A stretch of 44,124 nucleotides of DNA from an uncultured Paraglaciecola sp. (lineage in GTDB: Bacteria > Pseudomonadota > Gammaproteobacteria > Enterobacterales > Alteromonadaceae). The notes below the pieces were generated by a model. It saw only the letters and a program-made list of their open reading frames with translations. It was not told the origin of the DNA and did not search any database. Of the stretch, positions 9,230 to 18,753 are shown piece by piece; positions within the stretch are counted from its first letter, which is position 1, and the number at the start of each line of letters is the position of its first letter. The stretch is from assembly GCF_913020055.1 (NCBI RefSeq), contig NZ_CAJWCF010000030.1, forward strand, positions 1 through 44,124. The letters run 5' to 3'. The position numbers and the translations under genes are program-made.

Positions 9230-10660
9230 ATGTTAGCTAAAGCTTACCCATACTATCTGGCTAATGAAGCCGTATTTGCCAACCAAGATTTGGCGATTAC
9301 TAATAAATACACTAATGAAGTGGCGACTTATACGGCCCTTGCTGATGCGAAGGTCATCGATCAAGCAATTGCAGCCGCAGAAGCCAGTCAACCTACATTA
9401 AATAAAATGGCGCCGTACGAACGCCAGAATATTCTGAACCATTGTGTAAAACGTTTTGAAGAACGCTTTGATGAGTTGGCTCATGCTTTATGTATCGAAG
9501 CGGGTAAACCAATCAAAGACTCTCGTGGTGAAGTAACACGCTTAATCGATACCTTTAGAATTGCCGCTGAAGAATCTGTGCGAATGCATGGTGAAGTTTT
9601 AAATCTTGAAATTACCCCTCGTGCAAAGGGTTATACAGGTATGTACAAACGTGTGCCTATTGGCCCATGTTCGTTTATTTCACCTTTTAATTTTCCATTA
9701 AATTTGGCTGCACATAAGGTGGCACCCGCGATAGCAACAGGCTGCGCTTTTGTACTTAAACCAGCCAGTAGAACACCATTAGGTGCGCTTATTATGGGAG
9801 AAATTCTAGCCGAGACTGACTTACCTAAAGGGTCGTTTTCCATTTTGCCATGTAGTCGTGATGGAGCGGATTTATTCACTACCGATGACAGGTTTAAGTT
9901 ACTTAGTTTTACTGGCTCTCCACAAGTGGGATGGGAGCTAAAAGCGAAAGCAGGTAAAAAACCCGTTATCTTAGAGTTAGGTGGGAATGCAGCTTGTGTG
10001 GTCGATGCCGACTCAGATTTAGACGATGCCATTGAACGCATTGTTTTTGGTGCTTATTACCAGTCTGGACAAAGTTGTATTAGTGTACAAAGAGTGATTG
10101 TACATGAGTCGATTTACGCTGAGTTTAAACAACGTTATACCGATAAAGTTGCGAATTTGGTGCATGGCGACCCGTTGAATGAAGATACTTTTATTGGGCC
10201 TATGATTTCAGAATCAGAAGCGGCTCGACTAGACACCTGGGTGCAGGAAGCTGTTGCAGCTGGCGCAAACCTGTTATGTGGCGGCAAGCGCGACGGCAAT
10301 ATGTTGCAAGCTACGTTATTAGATAATGTGCCAAATAACGCCGCTATCAACACCGAAGAAGCCTTTGGTCCGGTGTCTATTATTAGCTCTTTTAGCGATT
10401 TTGATGAAGCGTTAAAAGAAGTCAATAATAGCCAATTTGGCTTGCAAGCTGGCGTGTTCACTCGAGATATCTACAAAGCCCATAAAGCATGGGATGAACT
10501 AGATGTGGGTGGCGTCGTTATAGGTGACGTACCTAGTTGGCGAGTAGACAACATGCCTTATGGTGGCGTAAAAGAGTCAGGTTTAGGCCGTGAAGGGATC
10601 ACGTTCGCCATGGAAGACATGACTGAGATTAGATTAATGGTGTTAAGAACCCCAAGTTAA
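9230..10660 (+). CDS. NAD(P)-dependent aldehyde dehydrogenase family protein
   Basis: A 476-residue ALDH superfamily enzyme. It shows the cofactor-binding SFTGSPQVGWEL, the general-base Glu in LELGGNA (about residue 249) and the nucleophile Cys in SGQSCISVQR (about residue 283). EEAFGPVSII and MPYGGVKESGLGREG are further family motifs. The sequence resembles lactaldehyde, phosphonoacetaldehyde and non-phosphorylating GAPDH-type members; the substrate cannot be fixed from sequence. A good GGAG site lies 7 nt before the ATG. With only 24 nt after the ThDP enzyme the two are almost certainly co-transcribed, suggesting a two-step 2-oxoacid to carboxylate route. Confidence 0.85.
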   Translation: MLAKAYPYYLANEAVFANQDLAITNKYTNEVATYTALADAKVIDQAIAAAEASQPTLNKMAPYERQNILNHCVKRFEERFDELAHALCIEAGKPIKDSRGEVTRLIDTFRIAAEESVRMHGEVLNLEITPRAKGYTGMYKRVPIGPCSFISPFNFPLNLAAHKVAPAIATGCAFVLKPASRTPLGALIMGEILAETDLPKGSFSILPCSRDGADLFTTDDRFKLLSFTGSPQVGWELKAKAGKKPVILELGGNAACVVDADSDLDDAIERIVFGAYYQSGQSCISVQRVIVHESIYAEFKQRYTDKVANLVHGDPLNEDTFIGPMISESEAARLDTWVQEAVAAGANLLCGGKRDGNMLQATLLDNVPNNAAINTEEAFGPVSIISSFSDFDEALKEVNNSQFGLQAGVFTRDIYKAHKAWDELDVGGVVIGDVPSWRVDNMPYGGVKESGLGREGITFAMEDMTEIRLMVLRTPS

Positions 10661-10673
10661 TCCCAATCTTTTG

Positions 10674-10715
10674 TTTAGCGGTAACTTTAGGCTTTCAGCC
10701 AAGCTTACCGCTAAA
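10674..10715. terminator. candidate bidirectional terminator between convergent aldehyde dehydrogenase and mutH
   Basis: TTTAGCGGTAA (10674-10684) and TTACCGCTAAA (10705-10715) are perfect 11-bp inverted arms, with a further inner GGCT/AGCC stem. The right arm contains the mutH stop codon, so the hairpin serves the end of both convergent genes. U-runs are short (CTTTTG side), making termination likely but not certain. Confidence 0.6.
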
Positions 10716-11406
10716 GTTCCCCGTGATTAAAAAAAGTGCTAAGGATTTTTCCGGTAAACTCTTTTCTCAAGTAAAAACCTCTTGGTCTGGTGTGAATGAC
10801 CTGTCCACTATTTCCAATAGCTTCAGTTAATACATTGCCATTGGCGGCTTTAGGCCGAAGTTGTAGATATTGACCATGTCTCGCAGTAATACTTTCTATT
10901 TGCCCAAGAGCAATCATTTCCATCAATTCCTCCCAATCAGTGCGTAATTGATTTTCTTGTGCAGTGCTTGGCGACCATAATAGGGGGGTTGCGATGCATC
11001 GATCTTTTGGAGCGATTTCTCTTCTCCCATCGATGGGCATCCATAACACTTGTTGAATTTTATTTTTGACGCTACTCGTTTGCCATTCTATACCGGCAAT
11101 ATCAGTCAGTGGTGCATAACAAACATAGGTGGTTTCAAGCGGTTTACCGATATTGTCTATGGGGATGGTTTTTAGTTCTACGCCTAGTTTTGCGAAATCT
11201 TGTTGGGTTTTAGAGCCTGCGCTGGCACCTAGACATAGTTCAATCAATTGACCCGTCCAGCCTTTTTCTCGTTTGAAGTTTACCGGCACTCTTACGCCAG
11301 CTACTTCAGCTACTTCACCTAAAGTTAGCCCTGCTAAGGCTTCTGCTCTTTGCATTAACTCTTGGATAGATTTTGGTTCAGCTTTGGGCATATTAAATAT
11401 TTTCAT
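10711..11406 (-). CDS. mutH: DNA mismatch repair endonuclease MutH
   Basis: A 231-residue endonuclease that nicks the unmethylated GATC strand after MutS/MutL recognise a mismatch. The catalytic D-x(n)-ExK is visible as QQDFAKLGVELKT, followed by PIDNIGKPLETTYV, nearly as in E. coli (229 aa). Its presence implies a Dam-methylated genome. The ATG has AAGAG about 5 nt upstream. It is divergent from rppH across 115 nt, as in many gammaproteobacteria. Confidence 0.95.
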   Translation of the reverse strand: MKIFNMPKAEPKSIQELMQRAEALAGLTLGEVAEVAGVRVPVNFKREKGWTGQLIELCLGASAGSKTQQDFAKLGVELKTIPIDNIGKPLETTYVCYAPLTDIAGIEWQTSSVKNKIQQVLWMPIDGRREIAPKDRCIATPLLWSPSTAQENQLRTDWEELMEMIALGQIESITARHGQYLQLRPKAANGNVLTEAIGNSGQVIHTRPRGFYLRKEFTGKILSTFFNHGEL

Positions 11407-11521
11407 TTTTGCTCTTTGATTTCATGCTCAATATCCCTAATACTTTTTTTATTCCTTTGAATGCGCAGTAGTTTATGGAAGAATGCATGACATTAAAAGA
11501 ATTGAGTTCTCGGGAGTCTAA

Positions 11522-12052
11522 GTGATTGATGCCGAAGGATTCCGCGCCAATGTTGGTATAGTGATTTGCAATGAGTTAGGCCAGGTTTTTTGGGCAAGAC
11601 GCTATGGGCAACATTCTTGGCAGTTTCCGCAAGGCGGAATCGATGAAGGTGAAACTGCCGAACAAACAATGTATCGCGAACTCCACGAAGAAGTAGGTTT
11701 AAAGCCAGAACATGTAAAAATTCTGGCGGTCACCAAAAATTGGGTGCGGTACAAACTGCCTAAACGATTGGTTAGGCAGGGAAGCAATCCTGTTTGTATA
11801 GGACAAAAGCAGAAGTGGTTTTTACTGCAACTTGTCTGTAAAGAAGAGGATGTGGATTTACTACAATCAGGTCATCCTGAATTTGACGACTGGCGCTGGG
11901 TGAGTTATTGGTACCCGGTACGTAATGTGGTCTCTTTCAAACGGGATGTGTATCGTCGTGTGATGAAGGAATTCTCACCTACCGCTATGCCAGATAATGC
12001 AGGTCATAACCAAGGTAACTATCAAAAATCAAAGCGCCGCAGAAAGGCTTAG
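11522..12052 (+). CDS. rppH: RNA pyrophosphohydrolase RppH
   Basis: A 176-residue Nudix hydrolase that removes pyrophosphate from mRNA 5' ends and so triggers RNase E decay. The Nudix box runs from [17 protein letters not shown] to HEEVGL (about residues 38-60). The N-terminus [16 protein letters not shown] matches E. coli RppH, which fixes the GTG at 11522 as the start, with GGGAG 5 nt upstream. The basic tail (KSKRRRKA) is common in this family. It is followed 29 nt later by ptsP, the conserved pairing. Confidence 0.95.
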   Translation: MIDAEGFRANVGIVICNELGQVFWARRYGQHSWQFPQGGIDEGETAEQTMYRELHEEVGLKPEHVKILAVTKNWVRYKLPKRLVRQGSNPVCIGQKQKWFLLQLVCKEEDVDLLQSGHPEFDDWRWVSYWYPVRNVVSFKRDVYRRVMKEFSPTAMPDNAGHNQGNYQKSKRRRKA

Positions 12053-12081
12053 TGATTGAACCGCAGATACATGGGAGATAA

Positions 12082-14379
12082 ATGAGTCTTACGCTAACCA
12101 CGCTTAAACGTATCGTTCAAGAAGTCAATCAAATCCCTGTATTTGATGATGCGTTAAGCTGCTTAGCGAATAGGTTGATAGAGGCTTTAAAAGTCGACTC
12201 ATGTAGCATTTATTTAGCCGATTACGATCAACAACATTTTATGTTGGTCGCTACTGAAGGGTTGGCCAAAACGGCAATAGGCCAAGTTTCTATTGGTTTT
12301 TCTGAAGGTTTGGTTGGCTTGATTGGCCAACGAGAAGAGCCACTTAATATTAGCGATGCTCAAGGCCATCCTCGTTTTAAACACTACCCAGAAGTTCAAG
12401 AAGAGAATTACCACGCTTTTTTAGGTGCGCCGATAATCCATCAGCGTAAGGTGTTAGGCGTGTTAACTCTTCAGCAAAAGCGCAAGAGGCGTTTCAGTGA
12501 AGATGAAGAGGCCTTTTTGGTTACACTTGCCATGCAACTGGCGGTCGAAATTGCCAATGCAAAAGCACGGGGTTCGATTAATCTTTTACAAGAAAACATT
12601 CCTAAAGACTGGCAAAAATCTTTAAAAGGCGTGCCTGGCTCCTCTGGATTAGCCAGTGGCGTAGGTTACTTGCAAAACATGATGGTCAGTATTCACAGTC
12701 ATGTTCCAAAACGCAGTACAGATCAGCAGACCGAAGTTAAAAATTATCGTCAGGCGGTGAAAAAAACCCAAGCTGATATGGCGATTTTATCAGAGCGTAT
12801 ACAAGGTGAAGTACCTGATGATGTGCGGGCCATTTTCCAACTTTATTATCACTTGCTTGATGCAAACAGTTTAGGCAGAGATGTTGAAAAAGAAATTAAG
12901 TTGGGTTGGGACGCTCCTACTTCATTAAAAATGGTTGTAGAGAATTATATTCGCCAATTCCAAGCAATGAATGACCCTTACATGCGCGAACGTGCTGTAG
13001 ATGTTGAAGATATGGGCAATAGGGTGTTGGCAAATATAGTGGGAATTACCAGCGAAAAGTTGGTAAAACGCGAGCATCCAGCACACTCCATTCTTATTGC
13101 CGAAGAAGTAACCGCAGTCATGTTGGCGGAGTTTCCAAGTGAAAAGCTCATGGGCATTGTTTCTATGCGAGGTTCTAACAACTCTCATGCGGCTATTATG
13201 GCAAGGGCTATGGGGGTGCCTGCTGTAATGGGGCTAAGCAATGTGCCAATTGCTTTGTTGAACGAAAAAGAAATATTATTAGACGGCTACACAGGTGACG
13301 TGATTGTTTCGCCAAATGCCACCATTAGGCGCGAATTTGACCAGTTAGTGCTTGAAGAGCAATTGTTGTCTGAACGTATTCATTCAGAAGATACGTTACC
13401 GGCTGTTACTACCGATAATTGCGAAATACGCTTATTTACCAATGCGGGTCTGTCAATCGAAGCAGAAAAAAATGATAATCCGCATTCCGATGGTGTTGGT
13501 CTGTTTCGTACTGAAATTCCTTTTATGATGCGTGACCGGTTTCCTACTGAACACGAACAAGTTGAGTTATATAGAAGTTTACTTGAAGTTGAACCCAACA
13601 AAACTTTTACTATGCGTACTTTGGATGTAGGCGGAGATAAACCTCTACCTTATTTTCCTATTTCTGAAGAAAATCCGTTTCTTGGCTGGCGTGGAATTCG
13701 TTTAACCCTAGATCATCCGGAAATTTTCTTAGTACAAATTCGCGCTATGCTGCGAGCCAGTATTGGTTTAAAAAACTTAAGTATAATGTTACCGATGATA
13801 ACCTCGGTAAGCGAAGTCAGTGAGGCTAAACGTCTAATTAGACAAGCTTTTTATGAGGTTGAAGAAGAGGCTCAGGAAAAGGGTGAAACATTATACATGC
13901 CTAAAATTGGTGTGATGCTTGAAGTGCCAGCCGTGCTTTATCAGTTACCACAGCTATCTAAAATTGTTGATTTCTTCTCGGTTGGTAGTAACGATTTAAC
14001 CCAATATTTATTGGCTGTAGATCGCAACAATCCTCGAGTGGCTGAATTATACGATAGTTATCACCCGGCGGTACTTAGCGCGTTAAATACTATTGCTAAA
14101 CATTCTGACTTGTTGCAGGTGCCAGTCACAGTTTGTGGTGAATTAGCTGGAGAGCCTGGTGGTGTGGTGTTATTGCTTGCCATGGGATATAGAAAGTTGA
14201 GTATGAACAATCACAACTTGCTCAAAGTGAAGTGGGTTATTCGCAATATTGAGCAGAGAAGCGCTGAACAATTGTTGGCTAAGGTGCTAACTTTAAATAA
14301 TCCTCAAGATGTGCGGGATGAAATAAACTTGTATCTTGAAACAGTTGGATTAGGCGGTTTAGTGCGCGCTGGGATTTAA
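12082..14379 (+). CDS. ptsP: phosphoenolpyruvate-protein phosphotransferase PtsP (EI-Ntr)
   Basis: A 765-residue enzyme I of the nitrogen-related PTS, passing phosphate from PEP to NPr and EIIA-Ntr. An N-terminal GAF domain (about residues 5-160) senses a small ligand (glutamine and 2-oxoglutarate in E. coli). The PEP-utiliser swivelling domain carries the phospho-accepting His in RGSNNSHAAIMARAMGVPAV (His369). The C-terminal PEP-binding barrel has GLFRTEIPFM, MLEVPAVLYQL, VGSNDLTQYLLAVDRNN and VCGELAGEPGG. Length fits the family. The downstream gene is thyA after 37 nt; lgt, which sits between them in E. coli, is absent. Confidence 0.96.
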   Translation: MSLTLTTLKRIVQEVNQIPVFDDALSCLANRLIEALKVDSCSIYLADYDQQHFMLVATEGLAKTAIGQVSIGFSEGLVGLIGQREEPLNISDAQGHPRFKHYPEVQEENYHAFLGAPIIHQRKVLGVLTLQQKRKRRFSEDEEAFLVTLAMQLAVEIANAKARGSINLLQENIPKDWQKSLKGVPGSSGLASGVGYLQNMMVSIHSHVPKRSTDQQTEVKNYRQAVKKTQADMAILSERIQGEVPDDVRAIFQLYYHLLDANSLGRDVEKEIKLGWDAPTSLKMVVENYIRQFQAMNDPYMRERAVDVEDMGNRVLANIVGITSEKLVKREHPAHSILIAEEVTAVMLAEFPSEKLMGIVSMRGSNNSHAAIMARAMGVPAVMGLSNVPIALLNEKEILLDGYTGDVIVSPNATIRREFDQLVLEEQLLSERIHSEDTLPAVTTDNCEIRLFTNAGLSIEAEKNDNPHSDGVGLFRTEIPFMMRDRFPTEHEQVELYRSLLEVEPNKTFTMRTLDVGGDKPLPYFPISEENPFLGWRGIRLTLDHPEIFLVQIRAMLRASIGLKNLSIMLPMITSVSEVSEAKRLIRQAFYEVEEEAQEKGETLYMPKIGVMLEVPAVLYQLPQLSKIVDFFSVGSNDLTQYLLAVDRNNPRVAELYDSYHPAVLSALNTIAKHSDLLQVPVTVCGELAGEPGGVVLLLAMGYRKLSMNNHNLLKVKWVIRNIEQRSAEQLLAKVLTLNNPQDVRDEINLYLETVGLGGLVRAGI

Positions 14380-14416
14380 TAGTAAATAAATTTTAAAGAT
14401 TAAGAGATGAACAAGA

Positions 14417-15250
14417 ATGCAACAGTATTTACAACTAATGCGTCACGTATTAGACACAGGTGTTAAGAAAGAAGATCGTACAGGCACAGGCACACTCAGT
14501 GTGTTTGGCTATCAGATGCGGTTTGACTTAAATGAAGGGTTTCCTTTAGTCACAACTAAAAAGTGTCACCTACGCTCCATTATTCACGAACTACTGTGGT
14601 TTTTAAAAGGCGAAACAAATATCGCCTATTTGACTGATAACAATGTGAAAATATGGGACGGCTGGGCCACAGATGATGGTGAGTTAGGACCTGTTTATGG
14701 CAAACAGTGGCGTAGCTGGGAAGGTGCAGACGGACAAGTCATTGATCAAATCAGTGAGCTAGTAGAACAAATCAAAAATAATCCGGACTCTAGGCGTTTA
14801 ATTGTCAGTGCTTGGAATCCAGCAGTTTTGCCCGACACTGCTTTTTCTCCAAAGGAAAACGCAGAACAAGGTAGGCAAGCTTTACCTCCATGTCATACGA
14901 TGTTTCAGTTTTATGTATTGGAAGGAAAATTATCTTGCCAGTTATACCAACGTAGCGGAGATATCTTTTTAGGGGTGCCTTTTAATATCGCCAGTTATGC
15001 GCTGTTAACTATGATGTTAGCGCAAGTATGTGGTTTGCAACTTGGCGACTTTATTCATACCTTGGGCGATGCTCATTTATATCTAAATCACTTGGAGCAA
15101 GCAAAATTGCAGTTAACTCGCAAACCTTTTCCCTTGCCGAAAATGATTATTAATCCTACTATTAGCGATATCTTTGCATTTGAAATCAATGATTTCGAAT
15201 TAAAAGACTATCAAGCCCATGACCACATCAAAGGATTAGTGGCCATTTAA
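14417..15250 (+). CDS. thyA: thymidylate synthase
   Basis: A 277-residue enzyme making dTMP from dUMP with methylene-tetrahydrofolate. The catalytic Cys159 is in [12 protein letters not shown], and the phosphate-binding and folate-binding segments ([38 protein letters not shown]) are intact. It is 13 residues longer than E. coli ThyA because of an insertion just before the catalytic loop ([12 protein letters not shown]), seen in a subset of the family. It lies in the rppH-ptsP transcription unit. Confidence 0.96.
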   Translation: MQQYLQLMRHVLDTGVKKEDRTGTGTLSVFGYQMRFDLNEGFPLVTTKKCHLRSIIHELLWFLKGETNIAYLTDNNVKIWDGWATDDGELGPVYGKQWRSWEGADGQVIDQISELVEQIKNNPDSRRLIVSAWNPAVLPDTAFSPKENAEQGRQALPPCHTMFQFYVLEGKLSCQLYQRSGDIFLGVPFNIASYALLTMMLAQVCGLQLGDFIHTLGDAHLYLNHLEQAKLQLTRKPFPLPKMIINPTISDIFAFEINDFELKDYQAHDHIKGLVAI

Positions 15251-15294
15251 TTATTTGTTCGTAAGTCTGACTAGAATTAGGTAACAATGTTCAT

Positions 15295-16311
15295 ATGACC
15301 ACTCCTGTACTTATTTGTGATGATTCAAGTTTTGCACGTAAACAAATGCAAAGAGCTATTCCAGATGGATGGGATGTTGAGATAAGTTTCGCTGAGCATG
15401 GACAGGAAGCCTTGGAATTGATCAGAGCTGGTAAAGCTGACGTAATGTTTCTTGATTTAAATATGCCTGTTATGGATGGCTATCAGACCATGCAAGCTAT
15501 CAAGGACGAAGACTTACCTACTATGGTGATTGTTGTGTCGGGTGATGTTCAGCCAGAGGCACGGGCGCGCATGTTGGCATTGGGTGCACTTGAATTTATT
15601 CGCAAACCGACTGACAACGCCAAGCTCGTAGAAATTCTCACCCAGTTTGGCTTATATTCGGGTGAATCTTCTGCCACTAAACGCGCTGAAGAAGTCGCAC
15701 CCGTAACCAAAGATTCTCAAACTGAAAAGCTAGATGCCTACCGTGAAATGGCCAACGTCGCAATGGGCCAGGCTGGCGAAAGTCTAGCTAAGTTGTTAGG
15801 TGAATTTATTGATTTACCTATCCCGAATGTCAACTTGATTACGAATACTGAATTGCACATGGCAATTGCTGATATTCAGCGAAATGAAAGTGTATCTGCA
15901 GTTTCTCAAGGTTTCATCAGTGCAGGCATTAACGGAGAAGCCTTGGTTATTTTCAACGATTCTAACTTTGGCAATATGGTTAAACTCCTCAAATATGCAG
16001 ACGACGATAGTTGCGATTCTTTAGAGCTAGAAGCATTGATGGATGTGTCTAATATTTTGATTGGTGCTTGTTTACGAGCTCTTTCAGAGCAGCTGCATTC
16101 GGTATTTAGTCATAATCACCCAATTATATTGGGTAGGCACTGCGATTTGGATGACATCCTCAAAAACACAACTCATAGAAAAGAAGATATGCTGGCAATT
16201 GAAATTGCCTATTCAATCAAGAGTCAAAATATCAACTTTGACTTGTTACTTCTCTTCCCAAATAAAGCGATCGACTTAGTATTCGATAAACTTGTTACAT
16301 CTCATTCTTAA
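15295..16311 (+). CDS. response regulator with receiver domain fused to a CheC-type phosphatase domain
   Basis: A 338-residue protein. Residues 1-120 form a receiver domain: acidic pair in LICDDS, phospho-acceptor Asp54 in FLDLNMPVMDG, Ser in VVSGD and Lys in RKPTD. After a linker rich in Lys/Glu/Thr (about 122-145), residues 146-338 resemble CheC/CheX phosphatases and contain both E-x(2-3)-N helices, in REMANVAMGQAGESL and LEALMDVSNILIGACL. CheC domains dephosphorylate CheY-type receivers, so the protein may reset itself or another regulator. No cognate kinase is adjacent. The PAS-GGDEF gene follows after 11 nt, so the pair is very likely one operon linking phosphorylation to c-di-GMP. Confidence 0.85.
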   Translation: MTTPVLICDDSSFARKQMQRAIPDGWDVEISFAEHGQEALELIRAGKADVMFLDLNMPVMDGYQTMQAIKDEDLPTMVIVVSGDVQPEARARMLALGALEFIRKPTDNAKLVEILTQFGLYSGESSATKRAEEVAPVTKDSQTEKLDAYREMANVAMGQAGESLAKLLGEFIDLPIPNVNLITNTELHMAIADIQRNESVSAVSQGFISAGINGEALVIFNDSNFGNMVKLLKYADDDSCDSLELEALMDVSNILIGACLRALSEQLHSVFSHNHPIILGRHCDLDDILKNTTHRKEDMLAIEIAYSIKSQNINFDLLLLFPNKAIDLVFDKLVTSHS

Positions 16312-16322
16312 GGTCCAATTTT

Positions 16323-17276
16323 ATGGCAGTTGATAGCAGTTTGGCGGAAATGCATTGGAAACACGACCTCCTTGGTTCGATTGAGGTGGGGATCGTTGTA
16401 TTAGATAAAAAATTTAATGTGCAGGTCTGGAACCAGTTTATGGAAAATCACAGCAGCATAGTGCCTGGGATGATCCAAGATAAAAATATTTTTGAGTTTT
16501 TTCCTGAAATTGACAAAGAGTGGTTTACTCGTAAAGCCGCACCGGCATTTTCTTTGAAGAGTCCGGTTTTTATTATTTGGGAACAACGTCCTTATTTATT
16601 TCATTTTGACTGCAATCGCCCTATTACTTCTCAAGCAAATCATATGTACCAAAATATTACGATCTTCCCGCTGGCGTCGTTGACGGGAAAGGTAGAGCAG
16701 GTATGTTTGGTCATATATGATGTAACTGATGAAGCAGTAAGCCGGTTGGGCATGCAATCACTCAATCATCAGTTAGAAGAAATTGGCCGAGTTGATGGCC
16801 TGACGGGACTTTACAATAGACGTTTCTGGGAAGAACAGTTTGTTATGGAGTTCAAGCGAGATCAGCGCAGTGAAAGCCCATCTGTACTAATTATGTTAGA
16901 TATCGATCATTTTAAAAAAGTGAATGATACTTATGGTCACCTTGCAGGTGACGAAGTGATTAAAGCGTTGGCTGGGATCATTAAAAAAGCCACCAGAGAA
17001 ACGGATATTGCTGGTCGTTACGGTGGTGAAGAGTTTGCCATTATTTTGCCAGATACGCCTGTGGCTAATGTAGAGTTTGTTTCTGAGCGTATTCGTCGTA
17101 TGGTTGAGAAGTGCACAGTAGTTTATGATGAGATAGAGATATCATTCACCATCAGTATCGGTATTGCTGGTTTTAAACAAACCCATAAAGACAGTACTCA
17201 ATGGTTAGACTCAGCGGACAAAGCCTTATACAAAGCAAAAGAGTCAGGGCGAAATCAAGTTGTAGTTGCTGAGTAA
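16323..17276 (+). CDS. diguanylate cyclase with N-terminal PAS domain
   Basis: A 317-residue cytosolic protein with no transmembrane segment. A PAS-like domain (about residues 12-135, SIEVGIVVLDKKFNVQVWN) leads through a short coiled coil into a GGDEF domain (about 150-317). The active-site signature is GGEEF (234-238), a functional variant, and the inhibitory RxxD site (RETD) lies exactly five residues before it. It should therefore make c-di-GMP with product feedback inhibition. Its start lies 11 nt after the receiver-CheC gene, suggesting that the latter controls it or acts in the same switch, for example motility versus attachment. The ATG has AAGG 10 nt upstream. Confidence 0.9.
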   Translation: MAVDSSLAEMHWKHDLLGSIEVGIVVLDKKFNVQVWNQFMENHSSIVPGMIQDKNIFEFFPEIDKEWFTRKAAPAFSLKSPVFIIWEQRPYLFHFDCNRPITSQANHMYQNITIFPLASLTGKVEQVCLVIYDVTDEAVSRLGMQSLNHQLEEIGRVDGLTGLYNRRFWEEQFVMEFKRDQRSESPSVLIMLDIDHFKKVNDTYGHLAGDEVIKALAGIIKKATRETDIAGRYGGEEFAIILPDTPVANVEFVSERIRRMVEKCTVVYDEIEISFTISIGIAGFKQTHKDSTQWLDSADKALYKAKESGRNQVVVAE

Positions 17277-17290
17277 GCTTTTGTTGAAGA

Positions 17291-17332
17291 AAGTTGTTAG
17301 ACGTGATCAAATAGCGGTCTAACTTCCTTTCA
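17291..17332. repeat. inverted repeat between the GGDEF gene and the AmpG-like gene
   Basis: GTTAGAC (17296-17302) pairs with GTCTAAC (17317-17323), with extra flanking AAAG/CTTT pairing. It ends about 10 nt before the GTG start of the permease. It may be a weak terminator of the upstream operon or a leader hairpin that affects translation of the next gene; the following T-rich tract is broken by C residues. Confidence 0.4.
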
Positions 17333-17341
17333 ATCGATACT

Positions 17342-18691
17342 GTGCATCCTACATTCAAAAGTACCTTACTTTGTTATCGTGACAAACGCCTCTTATTCAT
17401 TTTTATCTTCGGCATTGCCAGTGGTTTCCCGTGGGTAATGATAGGTTCTGCTTTATCTGCATGGTTGCAGGAATCGGGTCTTAGCCGTTCATCAATAGGT
17501 TTGTTTGGTTCAATAACCATCGCCTATTCAATTAATTTCCTATGGTCTCCTTTATTGGATAGGGTAAAACCTCCTTTTCTAGGGCAGCGTAGAGGTTGGA
17601 TCTTACTGACCCAGCTATTCATTATTTTGGCGTGTATTGGCTTAGCCGTTATTCCAGTAGAAAAAGAGTTACTTTTAGCCGGTTTGATAGGGTTTTCGAT
17701 TGCTCTGTTTTCTGCGACCCAAGATATTGCTATTGATGCATACCGTATTGATATCATTAAACCTGATGAGAAAGACAAACTTGCTGCAGCTTCAGCTATG
17801 GCTACAGCAGGCTGGTGGACTGGTTTTGGTGGACTTGGTTCTATCCCATTTTTTATTGCTGATCTACCAAATTGGGAGTGGTCAGAAATTTATTATGTGT
17901 TAGCGGCGATAATGGCGGTTATGTCGGTGATTGTGTTAATAGCTAAAGAGCCAGTAACGGACAGGCTTGAAAAACAACAACTTGCTGAAAAGGCCTATGC
18001 TAAGTGGCAAGCTATTGAAGGTGTCGCTCTGACTTCAAGTCAAAAAGTGGCTAATTGGCTGCTGGTTACTTTAGTGGAGCCTTTTCGTGATTTCTTTAAT
18101 CGCAATGGCTTTAAGTTAGCGATGTCCATTTTGTTATTTATTTTCTTATTTAAAATGGGAGAGGCATTTCTAGGTCGTATGAGTATCGTCTTTTATAAAG
18201 AGATCGGTTTCACAAATACTGAGATTGGTAGTCTTTCTAAGTTACTTAATTGGTGGGTAACAATAGTGTTTGCCATTATCGGAGGCATGGTCAATATTCG
18301 TTACGGTATTTATCGTGGACTTATGATTAGTGGGATTGCAATGGCATCTAGTAATTTGATGTTTGCACTCATGGCGAGTGTGGGACCAGACAAAATGTTG
18401 TTTGTAGCAACAATATTTGTTGATGGTTTCACCGCTGCGTGGGGTTCAGTTGCACTCGTTGCCTTTATATCTCTGTTATGTAATCAAGCCTTTTCGGCCT
18501 CTCAATATGCCCTTATGGCGTCCTTAGGGGTATTGGGTAGAACGTTTATGGCATCGAGTAGTGGTTTCCTTGTGGATTGGATGGACGGAAATTGGTCTGC
18601 CTTTTTTATATTGACGGCATTAATGGTTATACCCAGTTTGTTATTTCTGTGGTTAATAAGAGATGACATACACCGCCTAGAAAAAAGATAA
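17342..18691 (+). CDS. AmpG-like muropeptide permease (MFS, PAT family)
   Basis: A 449-residue integral membrane protein with about 12 transmembrane segments. The N-terminal half matches AmpG (FGIASGFPWVMIGSALSAWL; INFLWSPLLDRVKPPFLGQRRGW; SATQDIAIDAYRID), the proton-driven importer of anhydro-muropeptides used in cell-wall recycling and AmpC induction. The only start covering the first helix is GTG at 17342, which has no recognisable ribosome site, so expression may be low or the start slightly different. Some PAT proteins carry other cargo (for example acetyl-CoA), so the substrate is a family-level inference. Confidence 0.8.
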   Translation: MHPTFKSTLLCYRDKRLLFIFIFGIASGFPWVMIGSALSAWLQESGLSRSSIGLFGSITIAYSINFLWSPLLDRVKPPFLGQRRGWILLTQLFIILACIGLAVIPVEKELLLAGLIGFSIALFSATQDIAIDAYRIDIIKPDEKDKLAAASAMATAGWWTGFGGLGSIPFFIADLPNWEWSEIYYVLAAIMAVMSVIVLIAKEPVTDRLEKQQLAEKAYAKWQAIEGVALTSSQKVANWLLVTLVEPFRDFFNRNGFKLAMSILLFIFLFKMGEAFLGRMSIVFYKEIGFTNTEIGSLSKLLNWWVTIVFAIIGGMVNIRYGIYRGLMISGIAMASSNLMFALMASVGPDKMLFVATIFVDGFTAAWGSVALVAFISLLCNQAFSASQYALMASLGVLGRTFMASSSGFLVDWMDGNWSAFFILTALMVIPSLLFLWLIRDDIHRLEKR

Positions 18692-18753
18692 AGTTTAGTA
18701 GCGTGCCGTTTGGGGTATTAAAACAGGGTATTGATAGGCAAAATTAAAGAAAA

